A DNA stretch of 64,000 nucleotides from Pomacea canaliculata (GCF_003073045.1 NC_037601.1:7613807-7677806), one strand, 5' to 3'; shown: positions 11,785 to 25,700, counted from the stretch's first letter. The notes: a model not told the origin generated them from the sequence alone. Translations and numbers: made by a program.

Positions 11785-12408
11785 AGTGATCATAGACATA
11801 GGTACATCCAGGCCTAACGGTGTGTGTGTGGTGGAGAGAGTGATCATAGACATAGATACATATCCAGGCCTGATGGTGGGTGGGTGTGGTGGTGGGGGGA
11901 GAGTGATCATAATGACACTGACAGTTCTTTATTTACGAGAGGTAAAATAAACAAGAAAATGCTTTTTTCCATTTAGCCCTCGCCCTTTACAGGGAAGAAA
12001 ATTAAGTACATAAATGAAGTAATTAAGAATTATAGAAAAATTTGTAGTAAACACAAAGGAAGGTGGATATGTACAAAAGTGATGGTTAAGAAAAAAATAT
12101 GTATATATTTACAAGGTTTTCTGGAGTTGGGAGGAATCTCTATTGGCCTCATCTATATGTCTTGAAAGTATTTAGATAGATTGCATCGAAAGCAGTGTAG
12201 GGAGTTCGTTTGCTTAAGATGGAGAGGGAGGCTGTTCCACAGCGTGCTTCCTGAGTATTTCAGACTTTAGTGAAAAAGGCCTAGTCTAGGAATGGACATA
12301 TATAGGTACACCCAGGCCTGACAGTGGGCGTGTGTGGTGGTGGGAGAGTGATCATAGACATAGGTACACATACAGGCCTGACGGTGTGTGTGTGTTGGAG
12401 GGGGGGGA
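11785..12408. repeat. 54-63-bp minisatellite split by an inserted element
   Basis: Units opening AGTGATCATAGACATA and carrying CAGGCCTGA plus a GT/GGT-rich tail occur at 11785-11838 and 11839-11901, then again at about 12295-12346 and 12347-12408. A third unit begins at 11902 but stops after AGTGATCAT. Its missing remainder resumes near 12295, so about 380 bp appear to be inserted inside it. AATG occurs at both junctions and may be a target-site duplication. Confidence 0.7.
11912..12291. mobile_element. inserted interspersed element inside the minisatellite (putative)
   Basis: This block interrupts a minisatellite unit and is flanked by AATG on both sides. It is AT-rich, starts with TTCTTTATTTACGAGAGG (about 11927) and ends with text of the kind 'GGAGGCTGTTCCACAGC' (about 12224-12240), which resembles the body of the repeat near 40.35 kb ('GCAGAGAGTTCCGTAGC'). 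It has no open frame. The family is unknown to me. Confidence 0.45.
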
Positions 12409-14335
12409 ATGGCAGTCGTAGGGGGCTGGTGTATCGGAGACTACGACATAGAAAAGGACCAGAACTTGGTCTGTGTATTTCTTTTAAAAAGAAAATCAAA
12501 TTACACATTTAGAAGTCGAGTTTCAAGTCTGCTGTGTACTACTATATACGCAGACGGTGGTGGAGCAGTGAAGTGAGCCGGCAGATTGGCAGACGATTTT
12601 TTTTAATCAGTGAACTGCTAAAACGAGGCATGATACAAGAAAGCTTCCGGTTTAGTCACGTTCTTTATTTAGCCTCGCCGAGACTAACAGCGGATCACTT
12701 CGCGTTGGTCTTGGCAGACAGACAGCAATCCACCTACACATGTATACATGTTCTTGATTTTACTGATGGTGACTGAAAACGAGGAACAACGGATTTTGCT
12801 TCACAAAACCTCTCGGTACACACAGTTTGAGAAGACGTTTGAATATTGAAATATTTCCACATACATAGGTAATTCTGGTAAATGCGGTGTGTGTGTGTTT
12901 GCACACGCTGCTGTATGCAAAACTCGATATCAAACCGACACAAACCACAAAAGACTTGTAGACAAAATACCTAAACGTGCGTCTTCTTCATCGAGTGTCT
13001 TTAATTCCGAGTACCCCGTTAACGACTCACACAGTTACACTATGATTAAAATCCACGGCAACCACCTATACCCTCGCTGAACTTTTTTTTTTTTAACCGT
13101 TTGCTGCTACGCATATCGATCTTCATATCCTATAACGATTTCGAAAAAATGGAACGACTTTCTTTTTCGTGACAAGCGAATGTTTGAACCACTGCACCCC
13201 CAATAACCTCTCCATAAACTGGTTCAGCGTGCAACAGACTCGTGGCGCCTCGATCCGTCCTCTCTGTGTGTCTGCTGCTAGTGCACGTAGGTCGGGTGAC
13301 TGGCTAATCGGCTGAGGAACATGCAGTATCCACGTGTCTGCTGCTCTAGTGCTCCGGTGACCGACTTCCATTTGGAGCCAGAAATAGCCTCATCTTTACA
13401 TAACTTGGTAAAAAGTGCAAGATTCCCATTGGGGAAGAGCGCATTCTCCAATAGCCGTAGAAATATATGTCCTACGATGACTTTTTGTCAGCTCTCGCCC
13501 AAGAATCTCCTATCAGAGTACCAAATAAGGGTTCGTGCAACCCAGCACACATCACTAGTCTTGGATTGCTCACCTATTTTATTTCAGCAGCGTGCCATGT
13601 TTGTGGCTGTTTTAGTGTTTATTTTGGCACAACCCCATCATTGCCCTCTTGTTTAGCTAATGCAAGCCAAAGACAGGATGAGTGTACTTGACTGTTTTGT
13701 GACATTGGAAATATAATAAAGTAGGTACTTGAAAATAATTTGAGACAACAGTGACAGCCCTACTCTAGAGTTGAAAAATTATTTTTGTAAACATTAATTA
13801 CCTTATGGTGCGAAGTAGACTAGTGATACATAAATAATAGTCAAAGCTATTTTGCTGTTATTGAGATAATTTGGCTTAAATAATTACAGTAATTGCTATA
13901 TGAATGATCTGAGTAGCACGAGTAAGGATTAACAATGAGACAGAGTCTACAGTATCTTGCCATAAAAAAAAGATTTTCAAGCTGCCCACTGCCACATTTT
14001 AAATGTTTCCTGCTGTCTGCATCAAAGCTTCCAGCTCTCATCACCTAGTGCTGTTGAGCACATCTTACTAAGTTTTTAATCTTTTTCTCTTCACTTACAA
14101 ATAGCTGTATTTGTTTAGATTTTTATTTTAAGAGTGAAAAAGGTGCTTTTTGTGCTGTCTAATGTATGTTGAGGTATTTAGCTATATATATATACCCCCA
14201 TGATTCACTGGGTCAGGCTGTATCTTTATTAATATGTAGAAAGGAAATTGGTGTTTTTAAGTATATTTTGCAGACTTTTTGCCCTTGCAAGCTTTCAGCA
14301 AGCTGGCTGCAATTGTCAAAAATATAATATTAACA
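12409..14335. other. intronic, no gene seen
   Basis: Open frames such as 13321-13656 have no recognisable protein and no splice partners. Two CCAAT-like motifs lie near 13425 and 13450. I see nothing else. Confidence 0.4.
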
Positions 14336-14339
14336 AATA

Positions 14340-14545
14340 TGATACAATATATAGCCTATTTATGTAGCGCCATTCCCCAGCACCAAAGCCGGACTCAAAA
14401 TTCTTTACATACAGGCACATGGGTAAACACAATTTTATGGTGCATATCAACTGCACTTTCATGTACAAACATCTGCACACAAGGTGGAGAAACTGTAGTA
14501 CCCAGAGAAAACCACCAACAATGGTCAGCTCTGTAAAGAGGTGTA
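14340..14545 (+). repeat. interspersed repeat, copy 1 of a SINE/LINE-tail-like family
   Basis: It starts with CTATTTATGTAGCGCC, continues with 'CTCAAAATTCTTTACATAC', and holds 'GTAGTACCCAGAGAAAACC' near its end. The same sequence style recurs at about 34.87-34.95 kb ('AGAGTACCTAGAGAAATCC') and at 25.5 kb ('TATTTATTAAGTGC...TCAGAACGATTTACAAAA'). It is non-coding. The family assignment is by pattern only. Confidence 0.45.
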
Positions 14546-14787
14546 ACATTAAGAGATTGAGATTGCAGAGATTTGAAATAACAGTTCTAATTAGTTTTAA
14601 TGGCATACAACAGCCTCTAGCTCACCTGTCAGTGATCTGCCTTTATGTTGCAGTTGTATTGCAGAACACGTTTATGCCTAGCGTCAATCAACAGGCTTGA
14701 GTGTAAAGAGAACTCCCACTGAAAGCCGCTGTAGCCCATACTGCTGCGTGATAATTCAGTTGGACTTGGTCACTCCCTGACTTAGAC

Positions 14788-17700
14788 ATGGCGGCATCTC
14801 GATTGTGCTGTAGGCAGAAGAGTGAGAACTATACAGATGTTGTTATTATTGGTAAGCTGATGTGTTTGTATTACATTTAGGTGTCTACCTAGATGTCTCT
14901 TTATGTGTCGGTCTAATCTAGGGCTACTCCATCTGTTCATCAGTTAATTTAAGATCAGCGTTACTATTTGTGAGCATGTTTGCTTCTATCAGTTGTTAAG
15001 TTTAACAGACAATGACACTTTAGATTCAGCAAAGTTATTCCAAACTATATAATTTCTCTGGAAAAGTTGAAATCAGTGGGATGTTTGTAAGAGTAAGCTG
15101 TTCTATTTTTTTCAGGGAATGGACCTTCAGCTATCACACTATCATATATGCTGCATGGTTATCGCCCATACTATAATGGTGCCCCCCACTCCAACAGTAT
15201 TCTAATCAACAAACTTAGAGACAACAAGGCTTCTGTTGTAGAGCAGGTAAAGAATGTTTAATAAATTCCATTCTCTCTCACACTCAGGTTGACCCTAATA
15301 AGGAAAGCCTACTCAACAAAAAGTTCAAATTCTTTACATCTCTGTCGGAATGTCTAATAATATCTCTTTGTGTGAGAAATTTGTTTTCTAGGATGTGTGT
15401 GAGAGAGAGAGAGAGAAAGAGAGAAATACAGGGGAAGCATGCAGTGAATAAGTGAAAGAGGTGTAAAGATTCAAGGATGGATTTATATGTCAGGCTAAAT
15501 AAATTATTTGTAGAGACAAGGGCTCTAATTCAGCACAATTTTATGGATTCTGACATATTTTAGGACTTGGAGTTTCTCTCAGAAGGATTAGAAGGAAGGT
15601 CAACCAATCCTGTGGCTCTGCTGTGGGACACTCTTAGTCACCCAGATGCTGACCTAGGAGCAGACAACCCTTCAGTCCTAGATTGGAAGCTTGAGAAAGA
15701 GAAAGTTATTCCCCATGTTGTTCTGGGGAAAACAAAAGTAGGAGGCTCTTGGCAGGTAAGACATTTATCTAAATTTCTGCTGGCTTCAATTGAATGACTG
15801 AACAAAAGGCACTGGGAAAAAAAGTGTCATGATCATTGAAGGGAACTCTGAAAGTAAGGGATAAAGATGCATCTTTCTGCTGGATTTCCTACTGTCACTT
15901 CAGTGACCTTCATGTATAGCTTTTCCTTCTTACCCCTGAAGGTTTTAAACCAAGTCTTCTTTCACTGGATAATTATGTACATGATTTATTTCCCAGCAGT
16001 TTGACATAGGGCTTTTATAGCTATATTTTGTTATAAAGCTTGCTGTTATAAACGGTCTATCACATATGAAATATGTTCCAGTTGTTGAAATTCTGTCCAT
16101 TTGAGTATGCAGTTTGCAGAAGTTTCAATAACTTGTAAGATTCTTTTTTAAATGTTTGATTGTTAAGTCTGGGAACAAAAGAAAATAAAAACAAGTATAC
16201 AGAGAAAGAAAGAAAGGTACAACAATTTTTCTTTACAGTAGTTTGGAAATATTTAAAACACACACACACACACTCATGCATGCACATGCAAACATGTGTA
16301 GATGAACACAAACACTTTTGCATCTGCTTTCATATTTGCATTCCAAGCACAGAAGACTATAATTAGAATGATCATTTGGCTACTTGATTGGCTGATTTCA
16401 GAACATGGAAGGAAGCATGCATACTATCAGCCAAAACAATTGGATGGAGCTACCTGGATGTCCCTTCAGGGAGTGGCTTGCAAAGAGGTGAGGATAAAGA
16501 GAAAGTGGGAGAGGAGAAGAATGCAACCAGAGGAATAGTAGTGATGTGTAATGCCAAGGAATAGTGGTAGTGTATGAGGCTAATAGTGATAATAGTGATA
16601 GCATGTAATGCCAGTGAAGGGTGGTAATGTGTAATGTTGAGAATATTGGTAATGTAAAATGCAGACTGCACAAATGTATAAATAAAAGTGGGCATATGAA
16701 AAGTTTAGCTGTTGTGGAAAGTTCTGTCACTGGACCAAGATCTATTTGTCTTAAAAAGGAAATTAAAAAGAAATTCAATAAACCAGACAGCAGTCACATA
16801 GCTGAGGCTACACTTTTTTCTTGAAAATAAAATTGATGATACAACTGATAAAGAGAATGCAAAAAGGAAGCCAGAAAAGTGTTAGGTCAATGATAATGAG
16901 AAAATGTCAGCAAGACTTTCAGAAGACACTATTCTTTAGAAATCAGTATCTGGGTTTTGGTGGAACAGAGGAAAAGCTAAAATTTAAAATGCAAAGTCTG
17001 GTAAGTAGAACAAAAATCAATGATATATAAAAAATGCGTACTTTACATCTTGCTAAGTTTCCCAGGGTGAAATACAAATCAGAAATGAATACATTTTTCA
17101 GTGCAAACCTTTTCAATTTTTATTTTGTTTTAAATTTGGAAACATGAAAAAGTAAAGTTCTCTTTAAGTCTCCTTTTATTTCACCTTCAAACTTCAATTT
17201 TGCTTATCCCAGGCATCGCAGAATGGATGTCCAAGGTGGCCGGGCAACTGTGGCTGATGTGAGAAGTTACTATGAAGAATATGTTGAAGACATGGGGCTG
17301 AGAAAACATTTCAGAGACTACCATGTGGTCACATCAATTCAGAAGGTCTTTGATCTCCGAAACTGTGCTGATAGTGAAAGTGGAGAAGTAGAACACTGCT
17401 GCCAAAACATACAAGAAAACCACTGCTTTTTATGGGAGGTGCGTGGGTACTTCACCAAAGTCGCTGCCAGTGCTCATAATGTTAAAGACATGGAGGAGAA
17501 AGAAGAGGAAAATCAGTATATCTGTGACTGGAGTAGCTTCTCCGAAGACCTGATGGACCAATCAGCAGATGCACCATCAAGTCGTGAAGAATTCTGTTTC
17601 GTGACCCCACATGTAGTGCTGGCCACTGGGACATATGATGTACCCAACAGACTTGGAATCAAGGGAGAAAACCAGCCTTCAGTCCTGCACTCACTGTGTG

Positions 17701-18341
17701 CCTTCGAGCAGCTCCTGACAGATGGAGTCTTGACATCCTCCTCTTCACCTGTGTGCATTGTTGGAGCAGGACTAAGTGCGGCGGATGCCATCTTAATGGC
17801 ACTTAATTCTGGAATCCCTGTGATCCACATTTTCCGACGGGCACCTAATGACCCTTCTCTCATTTTCAAAAAGCTTCCACGTTCCATGTACCCTGAGTAT
17901 CACAGGGTAGCTTCGCTGATGAAAGGAGAGACTGAGAATGAACTGTATCAGGCTTATCCCAGGCACCGTCTTGTTGAAGTTAGCAGTCAGATGGTCTTCC
18001 TGAAACCTTGCTCATCATCTTCTCGCTCCCCCTCCCCTCATGGAGCAGATGGCTCCATAATATCTGTTGATGTGTCATGCACGGTGATCATGATAGGATC
18101 ACGACCTGACCTTTCTTTCCTTGCAAATGGAGGGCGAAATCTTGGAGTTGTGCCTAAGTGGCAGATTGACAGCAAGCATAATCCAGTTGATGTAGATCTC
18201 TTCACTTACCAGTCTGTACATGAACCTCGGCTATTTGCTATGGGACCTCTTGTAGGGGACAATTTTGTACGATTTGGCATAGGAGGTGCACTGGGAATAA
18301 CCAATCACTTAATGCAGTGTTCCCAAAAAGGAGGTCTTTGA
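14788..18341 (+). CDS. OSGIN: oxidative stress-induced growth inhibitor (OSGIN1/2-type) flavoprotein
   Basis: Coding exons: 14788-14851, 15116-15246, 15564-15755, 16402-16487 and 17213-18341. All have GT-AG borders, the phases agree, and they give 533 aa (vertebrate OSGINs are roughly 480-560 aa). The N-terminus has a Rossmann FAD-binding turn, VVIIGNGPSA (G22-A27), after a short lead. A GGSWQ stretch (end of exon 3 of the coding set) is followed by NMEGSMHTIS and NWMELPG, then VVLATGTYDVPNRLGI. A second nucleotide-binding turn, VGAGLSAAD, lies near residues 341-349, followed by HIFRR. This is the layout of flavin monooxygenase-like proteins of the OSGIN family, which are linked to oxidative stress and growth or apoptosis control in vertebrates; the enzymatic reaction is not settled by sequence. 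The start is the first ATG in the exon, followed at once by the FAD motif. The large last exon carries two thirds of the protein. Whether it is OSGIN1 or OSGIN2 cannot be told. Confidence 0.95.
16257..16272. repeat. (CA)n microsatellite
   Basis: CA dinucleotide run in an intron of the OSGIN-type gene. Confidence 0.85.
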
Positions 18342-21300
18342 ATTTTCCTCTCCAGTTCCTTGTTTTCTGTTTTAAAATAATTTTTTAAGAAACCTGTTTT
18401 GAGACCAACTGTTTCTTTTCTGCTGAACCAGCTTTTTGTTAGACATTAGAACATTTTGCTGCTTTATGAAATGGAAACGATGAGTTTAGAAACATTTTAA
18501 GTTTCACACATTGTGCGAACTTGAAGAAGGCGTTTCATAAAGTGGTAATTATGTGCCTGTGGTCTTTGCTCAATATATGGTGATGATGTTGGTGTTGGCA
18601 GTTAGCACAATAACACCACCAAACTGTTCACTTTTTAACATACATTTTTTTTTTTTTTTTCTAACATGAAATTTTCTTGAAAGAATGTATAATTCATGAT
18701 AAGTTTAACAACAGTCCATTTTTTTGGCGGACTTTTTTTGTTATAGGTTGGTAATCAGATGGATTGTTATACAGAAAGCTGCAAAACATTTATTTTATCT
18801 AGTGCAAATTATGAAGGCAAGCTATAGCTTTGTTTAGGGTATTTTTAAATTATAAAGAGTTATTGTTGTTACGCTGCAACAAACTCAGAAGGAACTTTTA
18901 TAAAATTTTAGTTTTTCAAGATCATTCTGAGAACATAAGATGATTGTTCTCAAAGCATAAGACATACCAAGCTATCTTTGAGTGATATATTTATAGGTTG
19001 GCATGTGTTTGAAGCACATTTAGATTTAAAGTGCTCAAAAAAACCTGTCCATAACTGAAATGTAACTTATTTTGTATAAAAAAAATTTTTTCCTGATTTT
19101 AATCATTGGTATAGAAGCGATAATTCCTTTTGATTTATCACTAAATGATGGCATTTATATTCATCTACATTTATTTTGATGATGTTACTAGCTGCTGAAC
19201 TTTTATTAAATACAACATAAATAGGCCTTATATTCCTTTAATTTGAATAACAAATAATCATTGTTCAGGGATATCTCAAAGATTTAAGAAAATCCATACT
19301 TCATGATTTTTGATGGATATAATGTGTGTGGCTTGAGCTGACTTGGTTTTTTTTATTCAGGTTCTCCATGACCCTATGACTACAACTATTACAGGGGATG
19401 TAAATGTGACTCTGCCACCAAATGAGTCTGAAGTCACACTGAGCAGTTTCGTAGTAGAGGCCCAGAAAGGTGATTAGGGTCAACTTTGTTACTTTGTGCA
19501 ATCGGACTTGCACACTTCAAACCTTTATATTTCTCTTAATTTTAGGACTAGAAGAACAACTTTAGTATCAAAGGGCAAAACCTGTTCATTTTAAAATTGT
19601 ACAATTTGCAAAATGTCAAATTTCCAACTTAAGACTCATTCTGGACAATGGTGAACAAGATGTGTGTGAAGGTCAGCTAGGATAGTGTTTTGTTTATTTT
19701 GTGTAATGCTGACCTATAAACCAGTTTAGATGAATAAATAAACATAAAGAGAAAAGTAGGATGGGAATTTCTTTGTTGGAGGAATAGAGATATTTTGTGG
19801 TCTCTGATAGCAAGATTCCTTTGTGAGAGATCAGTGGTGCTGAGAAGAAGAAACCAGAGATTTTATCTGTGTAAATGCATATGTAACCAGTATTTGAATC
19901 TCCGGAAACTTCTAGAATTTTCATTTGATGTAATCTAGAACTTGAGGTTTGAGTGTTAATTTTTGTCATTTTTGTAGAAAACCTGAAAAGTGCCAACACA
20001 TTTGTTTCTGTTGTTTTTCTTTGCCCATTACTTTTTCCGTACTAACTAGGAATCATGCTATCGTTTTCCCCTCTGAAGATATGGGCATAATTTGTTGTTT
20101 TGCTGTCAGGTGCATCAATGATGCTAAATAATTTAAAATCAGTACTAGATATTTTAAAGTTTGTTAATTATTTTGGGGTTTTTGGTATCCAGTATGATTT
20201 TATTTGTTGCATCCATTGGTGCTGAAAGGAGTAATGCATTTTTATTACTGAACCTGCTAAGTTTTAAGACTGCTTGCCCAACCAAAGCACTACAAGTAAG
20301 AGGAAAATGCTTAACATGGGCAGTGAACAATTGGTGACCTGCCCTTGCTACTCAAGTTTTTAAAGTCTGACTCATCCAGATTTGCACTTTAGCTAACCAT
20401 GAGCTCCTCTTCAGAATTTTTCACGAGGGCAGCAGAAGAAAAAGAAATTGTAATGCATGACTTAATGTCTTATACTTTTAAAATAATATATGAATCTATA
20501 GCTGTTACAGGTATTTTGTTTCGAAACTGCATTTACTAAAGTATCTGATGGATTGTGAGTTCTGTTTCAAAAGTTAGTTGAAAGCAACATTTTGAAGTAC
20601 ATGCTTATGTCATTTTGAAATGAGTACATTCTGCACTTTCTATCCGTCATAAGTTACTCAATGATCTGCCGTAAAAACTATGAATATCATTATATGATAC
20701 TGTAGAGATGGAGCATTGAGTAAATGTTCTTGTATATCTGTAAATGTTTGGAGGACACGATGTATCTATTCTGCACTACCACCAACCTTTGCTGGGACAC
20801 CTGCTTACTAACAGACTAGACTGGTCAGTGCAAATCTCTTCTTCATTAGCCTTATCACCTATGACCCTACTGCCATTTGATGAGCAATTAGCAAAAATGC
20901 GTCCACAAAATTATTTTTAAATGTCAGCAATTAAATCTTTATGCTTGATGAAAATTTTCCTGTTCTGGAAAAATACCAACTTTCTGTATTCATTAGCTGC
21001 CTAGAGCTTGCAGAAAAATATTATCGTGCTTACTTTACTTGTAGTCATGACTTGAAAAGAGCAGATTTAATGTAAATTTATGCACATTTACAGATGAGTG
21101 AATTTTTTTTCTACAGGTTTAAAAAAAAATATAAATACAACCCTTATGACTTGATCAAGTGGTTGTTTTTAGTACACTTTACCTAGCTACAGCTGTGCAT
21201 GTGCTAAGCATCAGTGAGCATTTTTGTATTAGCTAAGAAATACAGGATATTAACGAGTTCCCCAATACTAGTGTTAAAAACCACTTTGAGATGGATGTTG

Positions 21301-22736
21301 TAAAAATTCCCTGTATATTACCTTAATTAAATTGCTGTAAGACAACACTCAAAGCAACAAAGGTTTTTATTCCCTTAAGTCTAAATGAAATTTTGATAAC
21401 TGTAAACTTTAAATACCAAAGTTTGGAATGGATAAGCTGCAATGTGCTGATGACATTCAGATGCCTAAGTGTTAAGAAGAGTAGCAAGGTATAAAAATGC
21501 TTCGTGTGCTATATAAAATATCAATTACAGTCTTTTATATATTTTGGAAAACTGATTTGATTTATGACACGTTTTGGATTCCCTAGAGAGATGCCTTCAA
21601 AATTTTAGGCTGTTATGAATGGTGGTTTACGTCTTACGAGGCTAGTTTGGACTTCATTGTACTCCAAGCATTCTCACACTTTGCAGATGTTCTAGTCCTG
21701 ATCTTTGTTTTTTGTTAAGTACTAGTATTTGAAAAGTCAAGTTATTATTGACATGTGACAAAGGTCATGTTGTGCTGCCAAATGCCATAGCACCAGTGTG
21801 ATTGTGCAATATCTCATAGCTTTTCAGGTAATGCAAATGTCAACTTAATTTTATTGATAGGATGAAGTTGTCAGCTTTCTAAAATTCTATGGTCATGGAT
21901 AGCAGATTGCAAAATGTCCACAGAAGGTGATATTTTTGGTTGTAAATGGTGATATTTTTTAATGAATGCTTTCTGTACTTATTAAAATGGAACAAGTTAA
22001 AAGAAGTGTTGCTTTTCTGTTTGTCCTTATAGTGTTCCATCCCTCTGTATCAGTGAACATAATTATTATTATAAACAAAAGGCTCACAAGAAAACACTTT
22101 AAAGTTAGAGACACAAAAAGTTGAAGGAGTTTATTTTCATATTGGCAATTTCTGTCAACCAGTAGAAAGTAACCTTCATTGAGCACCCACTGAATGCAAC
22201 CCAGGGATTACAAAATACATTTTTGTTTCCTTTGAAACGCACTTTAAAAAAACAATATGCTATCTTAAGTCTGTGATAACTAGATTGGTAAAAATATTTC
22301 CAACCTGCCTGAAAAATAAACATTAAAAAAAAAATGAACATAATTACCTTATGCTACAACATGATTCTGATGAAATCATTTCAACTCATTTGATAACATT
22401 TGGAGTTTGACTCAAATAATCTCACCATCTTACCACTTTCACTATTAAAGTACAAAATACTGTCACCTACCAATTAAATTTCTGTCAGAAAGCAAATGGT
22501 TTTTATAATCTCAAATAATATCTTTGAATAATAAAATGAAAACAATTTTGAAAATTTTTTAGGTATGCACATGCATTTTTTAATAATATACACAAGAAAA
22601 AAAAAAAAAAAAAGAGGGTTAAGAAATAAAAAATTCTGAATACAATATCCATTTATAAGTTTTGTTGTGATTCAATTTAGCCTTCCCTTACTAAGATAAA
22701 CTGACAATACACATCCAACAAAAAAGAGGCTCTTTT
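18342..22736. other. 3' UTRs and convergent intergenic space
   Basis: AT-rich sequence between the stop of the OSGIN-type gene (+) and the stop of the unknown gene (-). Candidate poly(A) signals are AATAAA near 19733 on + and TTTATT near 22130 (AATAAA on -). A 17-base A run lies at 22597-22613. The frames here are short and have no recognisable protein. Confidence 0.5.
22597..22613. repeat. poly-A run (A17)
   Basis: Seventeen consecutive A on the + strand, downstream of the unknown minus-strand gene. Confidence 0.9.
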
Positions 22737-25700
22737 TCAGCTATTTGTGTCATCAAGCATAGATTCCTCTAGTTCCACGATGGAGAAATTATTGGACAGT
22801 TCCAAAATACAGCACTCATCATCACCCATATAAACCACACTATCACCCTCACATTCATCATACAAATTATCTTCTTCATCACTGTCACCAATGATGATGA
22901 TACTGTCATCTTGGTTCTCCTCTTTGGCCCTTATCAGTTGGAAAGTCTCGCTGGCTCGCCGCTTTATGTTGTCTGAAGGAATCAGCCCAACCTCAGACTT
23001 TATTTGCTGCAGCATGGGTGCTGAACTTTCTCTACGTTTTATGTTTTCTGGTGTAATTAGGTGCCCATGCATTTCTGGCACTTTCAGGCTCTTTTCTACA
23101 TCCTGGCTGTCTTCTACTACTGGACCAATGTCAGATTTTTCACCCTTCACACCCTCAAGTGAAACCGAATGGCAGTCAAAGGTGACAGATGGAGCAGGGA
23201 TGCTGCTGCAAATATAGGGCCGATAATTCAGGACAAGTTCCTCAAGAACTTCATCTGATGGTACATAGTGTGTTGAACAGCGGTAATGATTTGTATGACT
23301 CAAGCAAAATGTCACACGACCCTCTCTGGAAACAAGATTGCCTGAAAATATAATGTTATCAAGCTGTAAGTCAGTACCATTATCAGTCAGTTTTTACACA
23401 TTAACAAATCTTACATATTTTGAGAAATGTGAGTATTCTATGAGTTAATATATGCTACAAAATGTCATCAGATTTCATAGCCTTGCCCCACCACACCTGT
23501 CTGAGCTACTGTTGTCATACCAAACAAGTCAGTTTCTTGAGTCTGCTGCTTTTGGCCTCTTCCCTGTGTCATACATTAGATGGGGAAATTCAGCGACACT
23601 CCCTTTCTTTCTCACGCCCCACTGTTTGCAATTCTTTGACCCTTTCTCTTCAAACTGTGTCTGCATTTGAAGCCTTCAAATTTGGCCTCAAAACCCATCT
23701 CTTTAAGAAATATCTTGCATAAACAAGAGCACAATTCTGCTCACTCCTAAGTTCTGCATCCATGTACTACGTTCATGTTTATTTTCATGGTGTCTTCTGT
23801 TTGCTGATTCTCATGTTTCTTGTTTGGTTGACTGTTGGTTCATTTGTTATTATTATAAACTGGGTAGGGTGATTTGGATATCTTGGACCAAGATAAGAAT
23901 TATCTGCATAGGATCTCCCCTCATCGGAATCTTCATTATTAGAATGATTTTCTGCAATGAATTTCATTCTACTGCAAGGTTTTAATGTATACATTTAAAA
24001 GGGTATTTAACCTAATAAATCTATTAGGAAAAGTAGCAGCAGTTCACCTTTTTTATAGTGACCAACATCCTTCTTTGTCAGGTGCTGTAACCGCTGCCCT
24101 GTACCCCAATCTTGTGTTGCTTTATTTGTCTTGAACACTGGCATCCTTTTCAGTCCTTTCTCTATGGCAGTCGTACACACCACAGATATGGTTCCAGCAT
24201 ACTGACCTAAGCTGTTTGCACTATCCTTAAAAAATTAAAAAAACAAGCAAAACAAAACAAAACCTGTAAGAAAAGATTCATAAGACAAAAAGTTAACTTG
24301 ACAAAAAAACAAAAAGAACAAAAACAAAAAAATCCCAGGTAATCAATCTGTGACTCTGACATTGTAATCAAGTGCTCACTGAAATCTCTAAGAATTCTCA
24401 GCATTGCCAAAACTTTGGGATGCTTGGGACACTTGGTGCAATGTCTATCTGCACACTTTTCCGAACCCCCCCCCCCCCCAATCGCTACAACAAATGACAA
24501 GGATATCTTTCGGCGATCCCTTTGTTGAGATTCCACTCAGATTAAACATAAAGATACTACATTCACCCTTTCAAATACCAGTTTATATGCACAAGCCTGA
24601 TTTGTCATTATTAATCAAATTTCCACAATGCATTACTAATTACTCCAAGACAAAATTTATCTGTTAACACTTAAATATTGTACTACAGCCTGGCCTTGTC
24701 CAGATTTGCAGCTGCATTCTGTATATCAATTCATAGTTTTTTTTGTTTTTTTTTTTTTTTAAATCTACCTCCGTTTACATAAAACCAGCAGATATGACCA
24801 TGGTAATAAGACTATCATTGCCTCACCTGGTTTTCTTTCATCATAGGCAGTGAGAAGAGAAGCTCATGAAGCTCATTTCCCACTTTCACTGCATCACATG
24901 TCCTGCCATCAAACACACTCAACTGTACATGCTCATCATCGTCATCAATCATCATCATCTTTGAGTCAAACTTCTGTAAGTCAAAATTCTCCCTAACTCA
25001 AATTTCAACATTAATTGGTTAGTTTCCCATTAAATCAATGCCTATTCAACTTTCATAGCTTGAATTGGCCCAGCCAAAATATTCCACAACTTGAAGTTTA
25101 AGCCGGTCGGCATGTTGAAACCATTTGAAAATACGTCGGAAACTGTAAAATCATGTAATCCTCCCCTATTGATCCTGCACTCCCATATTCTCCTTTCTGT
25201 ATATGAAACGTGTGTGACAAGCGCAACTCCATCTCCACAGGCTGCTGGAGTGTCTTTAAAAGAATAACAAGAAATTTGGACTGTCTGTCATCAACTTGTG
25301 TATTTTAAAAGAAATGAAGAGAAATTGTTGTCAGGCGATAAAACAGACTTTTTAGCTGCAAACAATGATGCGTGAGCACATGCAGAAATAAAGTTAAGTC
25401 CACAGGGAAAAAATTTTCTTTTTGGATGAACTTCCTTAACTCGAACCTTCCGTGACTAAATTTTTTTCATCGGTCCCTTGAAGCTTCAACTGATAGAAGT
25501 TCGACTGTAATAAGGAATATTTATTAAGTGCTTTTCCAATGATATGCTCAGAACGATTTACAAAAATGATATAGTGACTGATTCATGTAAACTGAATCAC
25601 TATGCACCTAAATTTGCATATATAACAATACACGCTCACTTCTACAATTTAACTGACACACCTACTCATCCAGAAAGTAAATACAGACATGGTAATCTGT

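Noticed and set aside
13321..13656. 111-codon + strand frame as a gene
   Set aside because: Product is not recognisable, lacks splice partners, and overlaps another open frame; chance is likely.
17513..17887. Minus-strand 124-codon frame
   Set aside because: It is antisense to the large last exon of the OSGIN-type gene, whose codon use explains the open frame.
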